From Burhinus oedicnemus (taxonomy: Eukaryota > Chordata > Aves > Charadriiformes > Burhinidae), in assembly GCA_008921705.1 (NCBI GenBank), contig VFFE01006564.1:62001-126000 (forward strand): a stretch of 64,000 nucleotides of DNA, given 5' to 3'. The notes under the pieces are model-generated. The model was given only the letters and a program-made list of their open reading frames with translations. It ran no database searches and had not been told where the DNA came from. Positions 52,906-63,999 of the stretch are shown in pieces. The translations under genes were made by a program, and so were the position numbers. Numbering within the stretch: position 1 is the stretch's first letter; every line of letters starts with the position of its first letter.

Positions 52906-54763
52906 AAGCTCACAAGTGTCTGCCGTCTACACTAGTTCCAAAGGAGGGAATGCTAGATCCAGCCACGCAGAGACCCAGCCCAGCCCTCAACAACATTACA
53001 CTGCTAATTTGAGGACATCAATGCCATATAAATAATGTAAAGACTTCAGGTTGAACTTCCCCAAAAGTGAATACTTTTCCCTCTACAGGAACAAAAATCT
53101 ATGACATAAAGGCATATAGCAGACCTCAAGAAAAAGGAACTTTATGTGCTGATTAGGTCATAGTGTGAAAGGCCAACATACAAACAGAAAAGTATATAGA
53201 AAGTTAAATAATTAAGAAATGGTATCTTTCATTTAAGAGCTATGCCTTTTTTGAAAGCAGCTGGTCTGGAGTTTGAAATAAAATCAGACTTCCCCCTGAC
53301 TGCCTCCCTCCCCCATTACTTGATTAATTCTCCTCAAAGCATTTGGACATAACTGAACTCCAACAGTTGAATCAGCTACCAAATAAACATGTCACGTTGT
53401 CCTTAGGCTGAGCTACTGCATCTTGTAATAATACTTAAGTTGAAGATAAAGTCTATTCAGTGTAAGGATTATTTATAATTTCTTTTATTAACATTCCTTT
53501 AGCTGAACTATTTGGGGTCAGCTAAAAAAGTCTTCTTCAGTAAGAAGAGACTCTGGAAGAAACAAGTGTTCTTAGACAGTCCTTTTCTTTCAAGCCCATC
53601 AGTTTAGGAGGCAAACCCAGTGCAAATAAAGAAAAATAAATGATGATCAGTTGGATATTTTAATTACTGTTATTAACAAATCATAATTACAGTATGTGAC
53701 AGTTGTTTGGGGTTTTTTTTTTACTTTTAACTCCAGAAGAAAAATATGCTTCAAATATTTTTCTCAGGTACCTGAATTAACAGTTTCTATCAGTAACTTA
53801 CCAGTTTAAATAGATGCATTTCTTTGAATCCATTTGGAAATGTGCACACAGTCAGTTGCTGCTAGGAAAACATTTATTATTTGCAAGGTGCAGCTATAAA
53901 CGATTGCACAGCTATTTCTGCAGCATTATTGATTACCAACAAAGATGACAGCTTCATGCATCAAAGTAAAGAGAGTGAAGTGCTGCCCTGTTTTCTGTTT
54001 GCACCAGAAGTATATCACTCAGCATTATCTAACTAGGACCATTATCTGACTGGCAGTAAGAAAGCTAGATAAATCATTTTTATTCCAAAGCTGATTAAAA
54101 TGTGCTTGGAAGGACCTAATGCAATGCCCTTTCACATCAGCAGAAAACCTTACTTCTTCATTGAAGAACCTTCATCAACATCAAGTATTATCTTCCATGT
54201 AACTCACTGCAAATCTAGTCTGCATAGCATAATTATGACTGCTACCCTTACTGGTAAGCACCTAAACCCTAAAGGTTCAGTCACCGCTTCAGGAGAGAAA
54301 TTACTGTCAAAACCATCAGTCAGGACTTGTGTAAAAGTTCCATTATCTCTGAGTGGCCCGTACTACTCCTGGTATTCAGCCGGTTCCCACTTATGCACAG
54401 AAAGGTTATGCTGCCAGAAAAAAAAGCAGCAGCCTACCCACTTGAACTGATCCCTACAGCTGCCACTGCACAGAAAGGATGCGGCAAAGGCATAAGTAAA
54501 ACAAAAACTGCTTGTGTGATGCTTTCACATTAACTGCAAAACCAACCTTTCCCAAGAAAGCCCTGATTAAGTACTGGAGACAAGCCAGATAATAAATGAA
54601 GAATTTCTATGAAAATTTCTGTCACTGACTCATTTCTATTGGCTGCAAAGTTGTTTGTTTAAAGACATTTCATTCCCATCACACATTTAAAGTAAACAGG
54701 TACACAAAAAGCTTTAGGACCTCTTCATCCTTTCCCCTCCGCCCTTCCTTCTCCCACCAATTC
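52906..54763. other. Gene-free spacer
   Basis: No recognised gene or repeat. AT-rich, with a T run at 53713-53722. A plus-strand frame at 54100-54450 (116 codons) shows no domain. Confidence 0.5.
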
Positions 54764-55093
54764 TTAAGCTTCTCTCAGCAAATGGAGTGTCTTTCTGTAC
54801 GTCCTTCTACCACCATACGTACACACCAATTCCCTTCGTCCAGTAGAATTGCACACAAGCGTGAGCCGTGCATGCTCGTTCAGTACTGAAAGCAGAGGGA
54901 AATGGTGACTTGGACTGCCTGGCCTCAGCATTTCAGAAGGGGTTGATTTTACTGGCTGGTGTCGACATACTACATCTGCTACATCAACTAATTTATCATG
55001 GGGATTTGTTTTGCTTGCTTTTGAGCAAAGGAGAATGAAAGCATTTGCTTGGAGAAGAAAAACCACTAGGTACAGTCTCCAGAAACGGTCCAT
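54764..55093 (-). CDS. Candidate small secreted protein or coding exon, unrecognised
   Basis: I do not recognise this frame of 109 codons. The ATG at 55093 is the first in frame (an in-frame TAA lies upstream), and its context, aaaATGG, is strong for vertebrates. Residues 1-27 look like a signal peptide: a charged start (MDR), a hydrophobic core LYLVVFLLQANAFILLC, then SKAS. The remainder is basic, with three cysteines (VVCRHQ, LVCNST, LVCTYG) and one N-glycosylation sequon (NST), and ends in LLREA. About 55 bp upstream, ccacttgcctattacag resembles a splice acceptor, so it could be a second exon. At least eight CpGs remain in 330 bp, more than in the neighbourhood. Against it: its length is within chance for 64 kb, no family is recognised and no nearby minus-strand poly(A) signal is visible. 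Confidence 0.3.
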   Translation of the reverse strand: MDRFWRLYLVVFLLQANAFILLCSKASKTNPHDKLVDVADVVCRHQPVKSTPSEMLRPGSPSHHFPLLSVLNEHARLTLVCNSTGRRELVCTYGGRRTYRKTLHLLREA

Positions 55094-57729
55094 TTTCAGC
55101 CAATTCAACTTAATTTATAATTCATCTTAATTTATAATACCAGGAGTCTGTAATAGGCAAGTGGATATTAGTGAAAAAGTAAAATGACCACAATGAATCA
55201 CTTAATACATCTGCATGTGAAGTGGGAAAAGCATTCCTTTGACAGTTACTACAGTTGTGTTAAAGCAATGCAAGCTGCTCGAGGTAAGCCTATGCCACGG
55301 AATGGAGCAGAGCACCGCAGTACCTCAAGCAAGCTCCAGCCCCACACCAGCCCATGCACACGCTGCCCCACACCTCCTAGCAGAGGCTGCAGCTGGAACC
55401 TCACATCAGCAGCACAACAGCCAAGGGTTTGCCTGGGTGAGTAACTCCTGCCTCTCAGCTGCCGTAGGGGTAGCCCCTTCCCATCCTGGGGACTGCACAG
55501 CCTTCCTATGCACGGGAACTTGCGCCAGGTTTCTTTGCTCTGCCATGCCCACAGTGCCTCGGTGGAGTGTTTTCAAGGCAAGATCTCAGTCACCTTTAGC
55601 CCATATGAGACCGTACTGCCACTTGAAGGCATGTTCCTCACTTTTTGCCCTGCCCAGAGCTTTGGGTATCCCATTCTTCCTCCACTCCCCCATTTTGCAC
55701 CAGCACCACTGATATTCTAGCTACACAATAATCAGATCAGCAGACTGATCGAGCTGAAAGCTAGTTTTCAGCCAAGCTCTGGGAGCTGGTCTGAGTCACA
55801 GCACAGCTTCAAGAACACCCAAGTAGATATGGGCTTGTTGGGAACATTAGCTGCGCGGAGGCAGAAGAACTGCTCCTTTTGGCAGCAGATTGTAATTCAG
55901 TCAGGATAAGATGACTGTGAAGCCACATTCTCAGTAAAACACTTCTTTTAACTTAGCTCCAACAGCTGTAGCCACAAAGCAATATACACTTAGCCAGTAG
56001 GTTGCAAAGCTCCCTGGACCAAAGACCACATTTTCACATATCTTCATGCTACTCCCAGCACCAAAAGGCACCCCAGCTCAAGTGATGTTCTTGAGCCATC
56101 CCAGCTTTTAAACATTAAATTATTATAATCACCATCCTAGATCCATCCTGATCATGCCATGTCAGACTCCAACTCTTTCTCCTGTGCAGAAAACAGGCAT
56201 ATATTTCACGAGCATGTTTCACTCCTAAGCATACCCTGTCCCCAATAACCAAGATCTTGGTTCTTTTCCCTCTGAACCCTATTAGGGCTTTCTGCCATCT
56301 GCTACCTCTGTGACAGATGCTTGTATAACTGACAGATCAAGCTAAATATAAGATATCAACACCCCCATGTGCTCCAACCATTCCAACTTTAGTACTTCTA
56401 TTGTATGCAAGGCCTAAATATAGTAAGATAAAACAAAAACATCGTTCATGTTGAAGTATTCTTCAGATTGATGACACCTCAGCACAAGGCCTCTAAAGCT
56501 TAACAGGGGAGGGAGGGGATGACACCTCCTGAGGGTGTTATTAGCAGATTAAAAGCATCATTTCCAACTTTGTAGCAATCCCCTCCCCCTAAATGAGGAT
56601 ACTGCACTCTGACAAGCAATGCAGTTGAGCTTAACCATGGGTACAAAACTAGCATGCTATGGAAGCTCACTGTCAGAGAGCAGCACACTGTAGACAAGAC
56701 CAGCTCAACCTGGGAGGGGACTGTCATATCTTCTAGGCCTGTAGGCCAGGAGCAGATGTTCCTCGTCTTGCTCAACAGAGCAAATCTGGCCTCTTTTCCA
56801 GGGATCCCAGGACCAACATAGGTAGAAAAACTGTTCTGTTCTCCTCACCCAGAGATGCAAGGCTCATACATTCTAACTAACAGTTAAATCAGGGAAAAGA
56901 AACCCTTTGCAGCCTGAAAAACATCCAGCAGCCACAAAAACTATTGTTCTGTAGAGCTTTTCCCCTTGAAGTAATTCAGAGTGCTTTACGTACTGCAAGT
57001 AGCTGCCATTTTACCTACCACAGAAACCCAGCTACCCACCTGGTGAAAGGTGTCAGCTGCTTAAGTTGGTTATCAGGTGAAAAAATACTTTAAGCATGGA
57101 AGTGGAACATACCACTGAGAAATAGTATAATGAGGGGAAGGAGAGGCACATTTAATAGGAATAAAGGTATCCACACTGGACTTCAGCCATCTGCTCTGAC
57201 TTGAGAAGTCTGCTAACCACAAGGGGCCAAAACCTTCATTTTTTTGTGTTAAAAAAACCATTGACAATGGCAAGATTACACTGTTTTCTGGTTCCATTGC
57301 AATGCCCAGATACAGTACTGCATCCGATGAGCCAGAGCTACCAATACCATGACCTCCTCCTTCCAGGTTTCACTCTCCTGTTCAGGCACTGTCTCTTTTA
57401 CGAGATGACTTGTTTTGTGAATTAAAGTGCAACCCAAATATCTCACACTGTTTTTGCAGTCCAGCTTACGACAAAGATAACTGACTAGCCTCTTCTGACT
57501 CTGCATTTAAGTTCCACTGAAGACAATGACTAAGCTTTGGGTGACTTCATCAAGCTTTAGAGTACACCCCAAAGGGTTGAATACCTATCTCCAACAGCAG
57601 AGGGCTGGCTGAAATGCTAGCCGCTATGCACCTGCAACCAGAAAATCCTCTGTTGCCTGCCTGTTCCTTAAACTGTAAAGCACAACCACACCAAATGAAA
57701 CAGGGAGTACATTGTGTCTCTAAGCTGCA
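55094..57729. other. Gene-free stretch; GC-richer patch at 55280-55860
   Basis: Next to the candidate frame at 54764-55093 is a patch (about 55280-55860) with more GC and CpG than the surroundings, for example gctcgaggtaag, aacttgcgccagg and gctgcgcggaggc. It could be promoter-like sequence for a minus-strand transcript, but no TATA box or other core element convinces me. Open frames inside it (up to 157 codons, plus) have no domain. A 17-bp-period repeat of cttaatttataat lies at 55109-55138. From 55861 to 57729 nothing is recognised. Confidence 0.35.
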
Positions 57730-58743
57730 ACTGACATCATCTACCTGGACTCGTGCAAAGCATTTCACATTGTCCTGCATGACATCCTTATGTCTAAATT
57801 GGAGAGACATGGATTTGACAGATGAACCACTCAGTGGATAAGGAGTTGCCTGGATGGGCACAAAGAGTTGCAGTCAACATGTTGATGTCTAAGTGGAGAC
57901 CAGTGACAAGTGGCGTTCCTCAGGGCTCGGTACTGGGACCGGTGCTGTTTAACATCTTTGTCGGCAACATGGACAGTGGGATTGAGTGAACCCTCAGCAA
58001 GTTTGCCACCAACACCAAGCTGTGTGGTGCGGTTGACACACTGGAGGGAAGGGATGCCACCCAGAGGGACCTGGACAGGCTTGAGACATGGGTCCATGCA
58101 AACCTCAGGAAGTTCAACAAGGCCAAGTGCAAGGTCCTGCACCTGGGTTGGGGAAATCCCACGCACAAATACAGGCTGGGCAGAGAATGGATTGAGAGCA
58201 GCCCTGAGGAGAAGGACTTGGGGGTGTTGGTTGATGAGGGGCTCAACATGAGCCAGCAATGTGCACTCGCAGCCCAGGAAGTCAACTGCATCCTGGGCTG
58301 CATCACAAGAAGCATGGCCAGTAGGTCAAGGGAGATGATTCTTTCCCTCTACTCCACTCACGTGAGACCCCACCTGGAGTACTGTGTTCAGCTCCCGCAT
58401 CTCAACATAAGAAGGGCATGGATCTGTTGGAGCAAGTCCAGAGGAGGGCCACAAAGATGATCAGAGGGTTAGAATACCTCTGCTATGAGGACAGGCTGAG
58501 AGAGTTGGAGTTGTTCAGCCTGGAGAAGAGAAGGCTCTGAGGAGACCTTATAGCAGCCTTCCATTACCTAAAATGGGCCTACAAGAAAGCTGGGGATGGA
58601 CTCTTTATCAGGGAGTGTAGTGATAGGACAAGGGGTAACAGTTTTAAACTGAAAGAGGGTAGGTTTAGAATAGATATTAGGAAGAAATTCTTTACTCTGA
58701 GGGCTATGAGACACTGGAACAGGTTGCCCAGGGAGGCTGTAGA
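57730..58743 (+). mobile_element. Older CR1 LINE, left part, split by a later CR1
   Basis: A plus-strand CR1 fragment begins within the reverse-transcriptase domain (tcatctacctggactcgtgc, ctaaattggagagacatgga, ctcagtggataaggagttgc) and runs through the RT core and tail (ttcctcagggctcggtactg, ctgtttaacatctttgtcgg, gccaagtgcaaggtcctgca, acttgggggtgttgg) to aggttgcccagggaggctgt. It is then interrupted by another CR1 in the opposite orientation and resumes at 59773. In-frame stops (a TGA just before the catalytic box, another in the LEKRRL* region) and loss of the two catalytic aspartates (SKFATNTKL instead of an FADD-type box) show that it is long dead. Confidence 0.95.
57910..58460 (+). pseudogene. 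Reverse-transcriptase remnant of the older CR1
   Basis: The CR1 ORF2 protein can be followed in pieces: [12 protein letters not shown], then a stop, then [100 protein letters not shown] and TLVRP-like [11 protein letters not shown]. After that the frame shifts. The box that should read FADD reads FATN, so both metal-binding aspartates are lost. Frames on the opposite strand over the same interval are shadows. Confidence 0.9.
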
Positions 58744-59772
58744 TCACGGAATCATGGAACTTTCAGAGTTGGAAAGGACCTCTACAGATCATCTAGTCCA
58801 ACTCCCCTGCTAACGCAGGAATGCCTACAGCACATTACTCAGGACTGCATCCAGGCGGGTCTTGAAAATCTCCAGAGAAGGGGACTCCACAACCTCCCTG
58901 GGCAGCCTGTTCCAGTGCTCTGTCACCCTCACCATAAAGAAGTTTTTTCTTATGTTTGAATGGAACTTCCTATGTTCCATCTTGTGCCCGTTGCCCCTCG
59001 TCCTGTCACTGGGAGCCACTGGAAAGAGTCTGCTTCCATCCTCCTTCAACTTTAGATACTTGTAAGCAAGAATAAGGTCTCCCCTCAGCCTTCTCTTCTC
59101 CAGGCTAAAGAGTCCCAGCTCTCTCAGCCTTTCCTCATAAGGGAGGTGCTCCAATCCCCCAATCATCTTTGTTGGCCTATGCTGGACTCTCTCCAGTAGT
59201 TCCCTGTCCCGCTTGAGCTGGGGAGCCCAGAACTGGACACAGTATTCCAGTTGTGGCCTCACCAGTGCCGAGTAGAGGGGGAGAATGACCTTCCTCGACC
59301 TACTGGCCACACTCTTCCCTATGCAGCCCAGAATTCCATTGGCCTTCCCGGCGACAAGGGCACATTGCTGGCTCATGGATACTTTACTATCTACCAGGGC
59401 CCCCAGATCCTTCTCCTCAGAACTGCTTTCCAGCAGGTCCACTCCTAGCCTGTATTGGTGCCTAGCATTCTTCCTCCCCAGGTGCAGGACCCGACACTTG
59501 CTCTTGTTGAACCTCATTAGGTTCTTCTCTGCCCAGCACCCCAGCCTGTCCAGGTCACGCTGGATGGCAGCGTGGCCCTCTGGAGTGTCAGTCACCTCTC
59601 CCAGTTTGGTATCATCAGTGAACTTGCTGAGGATACACTCTGTCCCCTCATCCAGGTCATTGATGAATATATTGAACAAGACTGGAGCAAGTATTGACCC
59701 TCGGGGGACACCACTGGTTACAGGCCTCCAACTTGACACTGCTCCGTTAATCACAGCCCTCTGAGTTCTGTC
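58744..59772 (-). mobile_element. Younger CR1 LINE inserted into the older CR1
   Basis: A minus-strand CR1 of about 1.03 kb sits inside the plus-strand CR1. Its 3' end is at the left (tcacggaatcatggaacttt, cagagttggaaaggacctct, acagatcatctagtccaact) and its truncated 5' end is at the right (tccgttaatcacagccctct, then gagttctgtc). The outer element reads ...ggctgtaga at the left junction and agacgcccc... at the right, so the 3-bp string aga occurs on both sides. That fits a minimal target-site duplication or microhomology. Its reverse-transcriptase frame is open throughout, so it is clearly younger than its host. Confidence 0.96.
58825..59772 (-). pseudogene. Partial CR1 ORF2: reverse-transcriptase C-terminal half, uninterrupted
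   Basis: About 316 codons of CR1 ORF2 remain open with no stop or frameshift. In order: [20 protein letters not shown] (RT motif before the active site), [12 protein letters not shown] (the catalytic box as FTDD, both aspartates kept), [76 protein letters not shown] and a natural ending [10 protein letters not shown]. The endonuclease domain and the N-terminal part of RT are missing through 5' truncation. The frame runs on for nine codons into the outer CR1 and has no ATG until about residue 95, so it is not expected to be expressed. Once part of a replicating LINE, it is now an inert copy. Confidence 0.93.
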
Positions 59773-59922
59773 AGACGCCCCATCCCTGGAGGCCTTCAAG
59801 GCCAGGTTAGATGGAGCATTGAGTAACCTGGTCTAGTGGAAGATGTCCCTCCCCATGGCAGGGAGGTGGAACTAGATTATCTTTAAGGTCCCTTCCAACC
59901 CAAACAATTCTATGTTTCTATG
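59773..59922 (+). mobile_element. Older CR1 LINE, right part (3' end)
   Basis: Continuation of the element interrupted at 58743: agacgccccatccctggagg, ccttcaaggccaggttagat, taacctggtctagtgga, ttaaggtcccttccaaccca, then two terminal octamers, attctatg and tttctatg. Joined in order to the left part, it follows the normal CR1 3' end. Confidence 0.95.
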
Positions 59923-61323
59923 ATAAACTAAAGGATTATGTCTCTTATTTTATTATGGCTTTCCCCCTTCTGCATTTTGATATGTTAACAAGCATGAACA
60001 CATCCATACCCCATTTCTATGGGTACTCCCATGCTCGAAACAGATCAATCACCAAGAGCAAGAATGGAGAACAAGCTATGAGCCAAGAACAACTGCAACA
60101 CAGGCATTGCCATCACCAACCAGGACACACTGCCATAGTACCCAAGCAGAGCCACCATAGTGACAGTGACCAGTTCCATTGACAGTCCCATAAAGTAAAA
60201 GGTAAGAAATCAGGTCTAAAGTCAATCTATGGCGACTAGTCAGAAACAGCAGGAGATGAGGCCACAGACAGGACTAGATACAAGACTACAGCAATACATT
60301 GAATCTGTACTGAAGATTACACCAGAGAGAACTCAAGAGAAAACAGGAAACAAGCTACCTAATACATAGTTTTGAGACCCATCTAGGGGAGAGAAACAGA
60401 GACAAGCATACATCCAAAGATCTATTCAGGAAAGCCAGTGAATAAACCAGGACAGCAAAAGACAATACAAGGTACAAGCACATTTGCAACGTAAGTCAGA
60501 GTGAGCCTAGGTGCCCCCAGCCAGAGCTTAAATGGAGCTCCCAGGGCAATGGGTATCAGTGGAAGCCTCAGGTGAGGCTGATCAGAGTAATTAAGTCCTA
60601 TTAGTGCCCTCAGGATCATGACACCAAGCACAGGAGGTACCTGGAAATTGTAAACAAAGACGTTGAGAAGGGCAGGCAAAATTCCTGTCTCATGTTCAAC
60701 ACATCAAAACCTTCAGATGACTGATAGCCACAGGATACAGATCCTATACTTCAAACAGTCAACACAGAGAGAGACAGAAACTTCCAGACAGCTTAAGACA
60801 GAAATGGCAATTGCATGGAGGAAAAAGCTGGTCTGGATATACAGCCAGATCCAACAGTGTGTCACAGGCACCTGCTTGTTTGCTTTCTCCCCAGGTCGTT
60901 CAAACTACCTTAAAGTTCCCAAACCAAAACAGCCCTGCTGTTGCTTATATTACCTATCTCTAGCATGGAGCCTCACTCAGACATCTTGAAAGCTACTTGT
61001 ACTTCAAAAAATCAGCAGCTGGCCAGTGTGGGTGGTGGAACATAACCCTAGTATTGGCAACACCAAACATTATCAAAGAATCTGGGCCCAAGAAATGCCT
61101 AGGAAAAGGACATAAAAATGGCTCACCAAAAGACAGCTGTTTTGAGGGATGGCCAGAGTTTCAACAAGATGTGAAAAGTATCATGCTCATGCTCCATTTA
61201 GGAGAGAAGGAAGAGGACAACTGAAGTTCAGTGCTGTAGAGAGTATCTAAGTGAAGTGCTGAGATAAGTCATCACTGGAGAAGCTGTTACAACAAAGTGC
61301 CACAGTCAAAACAAAAGAGAACC
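59923..61323. other. Gene-free spacer
   Basis: Nothing recognised. A plus-strand frame at 60663-60989 (108 codons) has no domain. Confidence 0.5.
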
Positions 61324-61425
61324 AGAAAATCATTTGGGGTGGAAGGGACCTCTGGAGGTCTACAGTCGAACCCAAAGTAGGGCTAGCTTCAAAGCTATGT
61401 CAGGTTGTTCAGGGCCCTCAGAGCT
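61324..61425 (-). mobile_element. CR1 LINE 3' end scrap
   Basis: Minus strand, 3' end at the left: agaaaatcatttggggtgga, agggacctctggaggtctac, gtcgaacccaaagtaggg, ttcaaagctatgtcaggttg and ttcagggccctc. These are the ordered blocks of a CR1 3' untranslated end. It ends within about 100 bp. Confidence 0.83.
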
Positions 61426-62226
61426 TCTCCTGTTTTGCAAACTCCCACTGACTACTTCCCAGTCAGGAAAGAAAGAGGATAGGGCTAGATATTCCAAATT
61501 GTCACCTTCTTCTGGGTGCTTCAGTGTCAATTACCCAGCTTGAGACTCAGAAAGTGGAATTTTCATGCCTGTTCAATAGCTTGAACCCCACTCTCCTCTG
61601 GAGTTGCCAGACACAGCAAAGGGAGAAGATCAGGGTGAGAAGATCAGATCGTTAAAAACTCTGTCTGTTAATACTATCAGAGTAAACATAGTAGCAAAAC
61701 CCACTGACCTCACTTTGGACATTTGCACAAAAGTATTTATTTAGCCAATTAAAACCCACAGAATGCTTTTTAGAAAAGTGGATGAAGGTTTATCTTTTTC
61801 CAGACAAGCTATCCTGTAGCAGAATCTGCTCTTCTCTAACTGATCCCACTTTATTGTTCAAACTGAATAATAAATATTTGCTAGCCTAAGGAAGTGCTGA
61901 AGATCACCACTGTCAAACTTCATACTGCTGTAACTCTGCTGAAGGATTTAATCTCAATGCAATTTCCTTATGAAAGCACAAACTTTTCAGCAGGCAAAAC
62001 AAGCTGTGAACATACTGTCAAGAAAACTTTTCAAAAGGCATTCTTCAGAGCAGTTGCAGAATGTTGACACAAATACTTGCAAGAGCCTCACAGAAACTCA
62101 TAGACAGCTTTTGTGCCAATATTTTTTTCCAGTGGAAAATGCAGGTGTATGATCCCTTTTGTAGCTTTACTGACACATGTGTAAAACACAAATTCAGTTA
62201 AAGGAGTGCTCAGCTGTTACTGGCAT
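61426..62226. other. Gene-free spacer
   Basis: Nothing recognised. Confidence 0.55.
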
Positions 62227-62745
62227 TGCTATGGTTTGAGAAACCCACAAAAATTTATTGTTGTTTAGACCATTCGATCACCTGATGACCACTCCCCACC
62301 CAGAAAGGGGAATCAGGAAAAAGACAAGGAAACCTGGGGGTTGAAATATAAACAGATTTAACAGAATAAGACTATATAATTAACATTAATAACACTAAAG
62401 AACCAATGTTGATCTTGATACCAATATAAAATATATAAAGGTTATACTCAGCCAATTATATCAGTAGGAAGCTGTGCACTTCCAGCAGTGGACAGTAAAT
62501 GTCAGACACTGCAAGTGCTACAGCTTCGGGAGGAAGGGAAGGCCTCAGGGGTCCGGCACCGGGGCAAGAAGTTCTCAGGATGGCAGCCATCAAGGGAGCG
62601 AGAACTTCACAGCAAACTTTCTAATTTATCTTGAATGTGACATTCAAGGTATGAAATAATCCTGTTGGCCAGCTTGGATCAAGTGCTCAGGTCTCGCTCC
62701 TCCTGGTGAGCTCGAAAACACTGAGACCTTGAAACCCACACACCA
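62227..62745 (-). mobile_element. Endogenous retrovirus LTR, minus orientation (about 0.5 kb)
   Basis: Read on the minus strand, this has LTR organisation: a TG start near 62745, a tggccaacaggattatttca region, an AT-rich TATA-like stretch (tttatatattttatattgg), and the block tctgttaaatctgtttatat then ttcaacccccaggtttcc. An aataaa lies near the far end, which is ccatagca (CA terminus at 62227-62228). The tctgttaaat...tcaaccc block aligns with the cctattaaactgtctttatc, tcaaccc block of the LTR at 63672-63999, so the two are related. No retroviral genes flank it, suggesting a solo LTR. The exact ends and target duplication are uncertain. Confidence 0.6.
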
Positions 62746-63671
62746 TAGCTGGCTATAAAGTAAATATTTTCACAAATTCAGACACTAGAGTATTCTAAAA
62801 GTGCAGTTTTCCCAAGTATTAGAAGAGAAACTAGTCCTATGTCCTGCAAACCAGGACAGGCATGTATATTTTTCAAGTGACCCAGGCACTTTCCTTCCCC
62901 ATTACTTTTGTTTTATGTAAAACTTTTTCCCCCCTGCTTTGGAAAGCAAAACAATCAGTCCAAGAAAATCTCATTCCCACCCAGAGCAACATCTCAATAA
63001 TTTCTACAGCATTTGGTCAGTACGTGCTTCTTATTATACATAGGCATGAATCCAGGATTCACACTTGCATGATCATTGCCTGATCTTCCCCAGGAGTGAG
63101 ACTGCAGTCAGGCTTATGAACTGGTCAGGAAGAACTTCACAGTGAGTTAGTTCTTTGGAGACTTTGCATGTAATGCAACAATAATTCATACATTGTGGAT
63201 TTTTAAGTATCCAATTAAGACTCAGGACTGAACAGTGACTGCAGCAGGGCCCTATGGGGACCATGCACATAAATGAGATAAATGAATTTGTGTTCCCATG
63301 GTAATGTTCTAAACAAATCATTACAGTATCTCTATCAAACACTTCCAAGGACATTTGCAAATGATCATGGGGAGAAGTGTCTTGGCTCAGGGAATGGATA
63401 CAGCATCATCTCCTTTCTACATTCTTGTAATATCTCCATGGTATCTGGGCGTCCTTCCACCATAAACTCAGAGATGTGACTACTGTCTGCAACCTTTCTC
63501 CCAGAATGACCATAGGAGAGCAGAAGTCAGCACCTTTTCCCCAAAGGAGTCTGAGTGCGAAAACACAAATGTAAGGCTGATCAACCCCATGCATTGAAGG
63601 GCATGATTCAGAGACACTTACAGACAGAGATGAAATGGGATGGCAAAGAAGGAAAGCCCAGCCATTGGGAC
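62746..63671. other. Spacer between two LTRs
   Basis: No gag, pol or env frame is visible and nothing else is recognised. The two LTRs point in opposite directions, so this is not the interior of one provirus. Confidence 0.6.
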
Positions 63672-63999
63672 CATGACAGGCATCATGCTGGGGGAAGAAG
63701 AAAGAAGGGGGGGACGTTCAGAGTTATGGTGTTTGTCTTCCCAAGCAACTGTTATGTGTGATGGAGCCCTGCTTTCCTGGAGATGGCTGAACACCTGCCT
63801 GCCGATGGGAAGTACTGAATGATTTCCTTATTTTGCTTTGCTTGCATGCGTGGCTTTTGCTTAACCTATTAAACTGTCTTTATCTCAACCCATGAGTTTT
63901 CTCACTTTTACCCTTTTATTCTCTTCCCCATCCCACTGGGGGGGAATGATTAAGTGGCCCTTGTGGGGCTGAGCTGCCTACTGGGACTAAACCACGACA
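63672..63999 (+). mobile_element. Endogenous retrovirus LTR, plus orientation, 5'-incomplete
   Basis: I recognise a common avian LTR type by its ordered blocks: catcatgctgggggaagaag, aagggggggacgttcagag, gtgtttgtcttcccaagcaa, gatggagccctgctttcctg, gagatggctgaacacctgcc, tattaaactgtctttatctc, gttttctcacttttaccc and a terminus ctgggactaaaccacgaca. The CA end falls at 63998-63999, one base before the window edge. The U3 part left of about 63672 is not recognisable, and the stretch where I would expect a TATA box appears deleted. The flank outside the window decides whether it is a solo LTR or the left end of a provirus. Confidence 0.82.
63868..63873 (+). promoter_or_regulatory. Poly(A) signal variant ATTAAA within the LTR
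   Basis: attaaa precedes ctgtctttatctc in the R region of the plus-strand LTR and is the likely polyadenylation signal of this LTR type. There is no evidence that it is used today. Confidence 0.5.

Noticed and set aside
54085..54450. 116-codon plus-strand frame
   Set aside because: No domain, and it ends in a K/Q run. Nothing supports coding.
55239..55712. 157-codon plus-strand frame, A/H/P/S-rich
   Set aside because: Composition effect. Two other frames are open over the same interval and there is no domain.
58773..59799. 324-codon minus-strand frame as a complete gene
   Set aside because: The apparent start is TTG lying in the outer CR1, and there is no ATG until about residue 95. It is a truncated LINE ORF2, so it is listed as a pseudogene.
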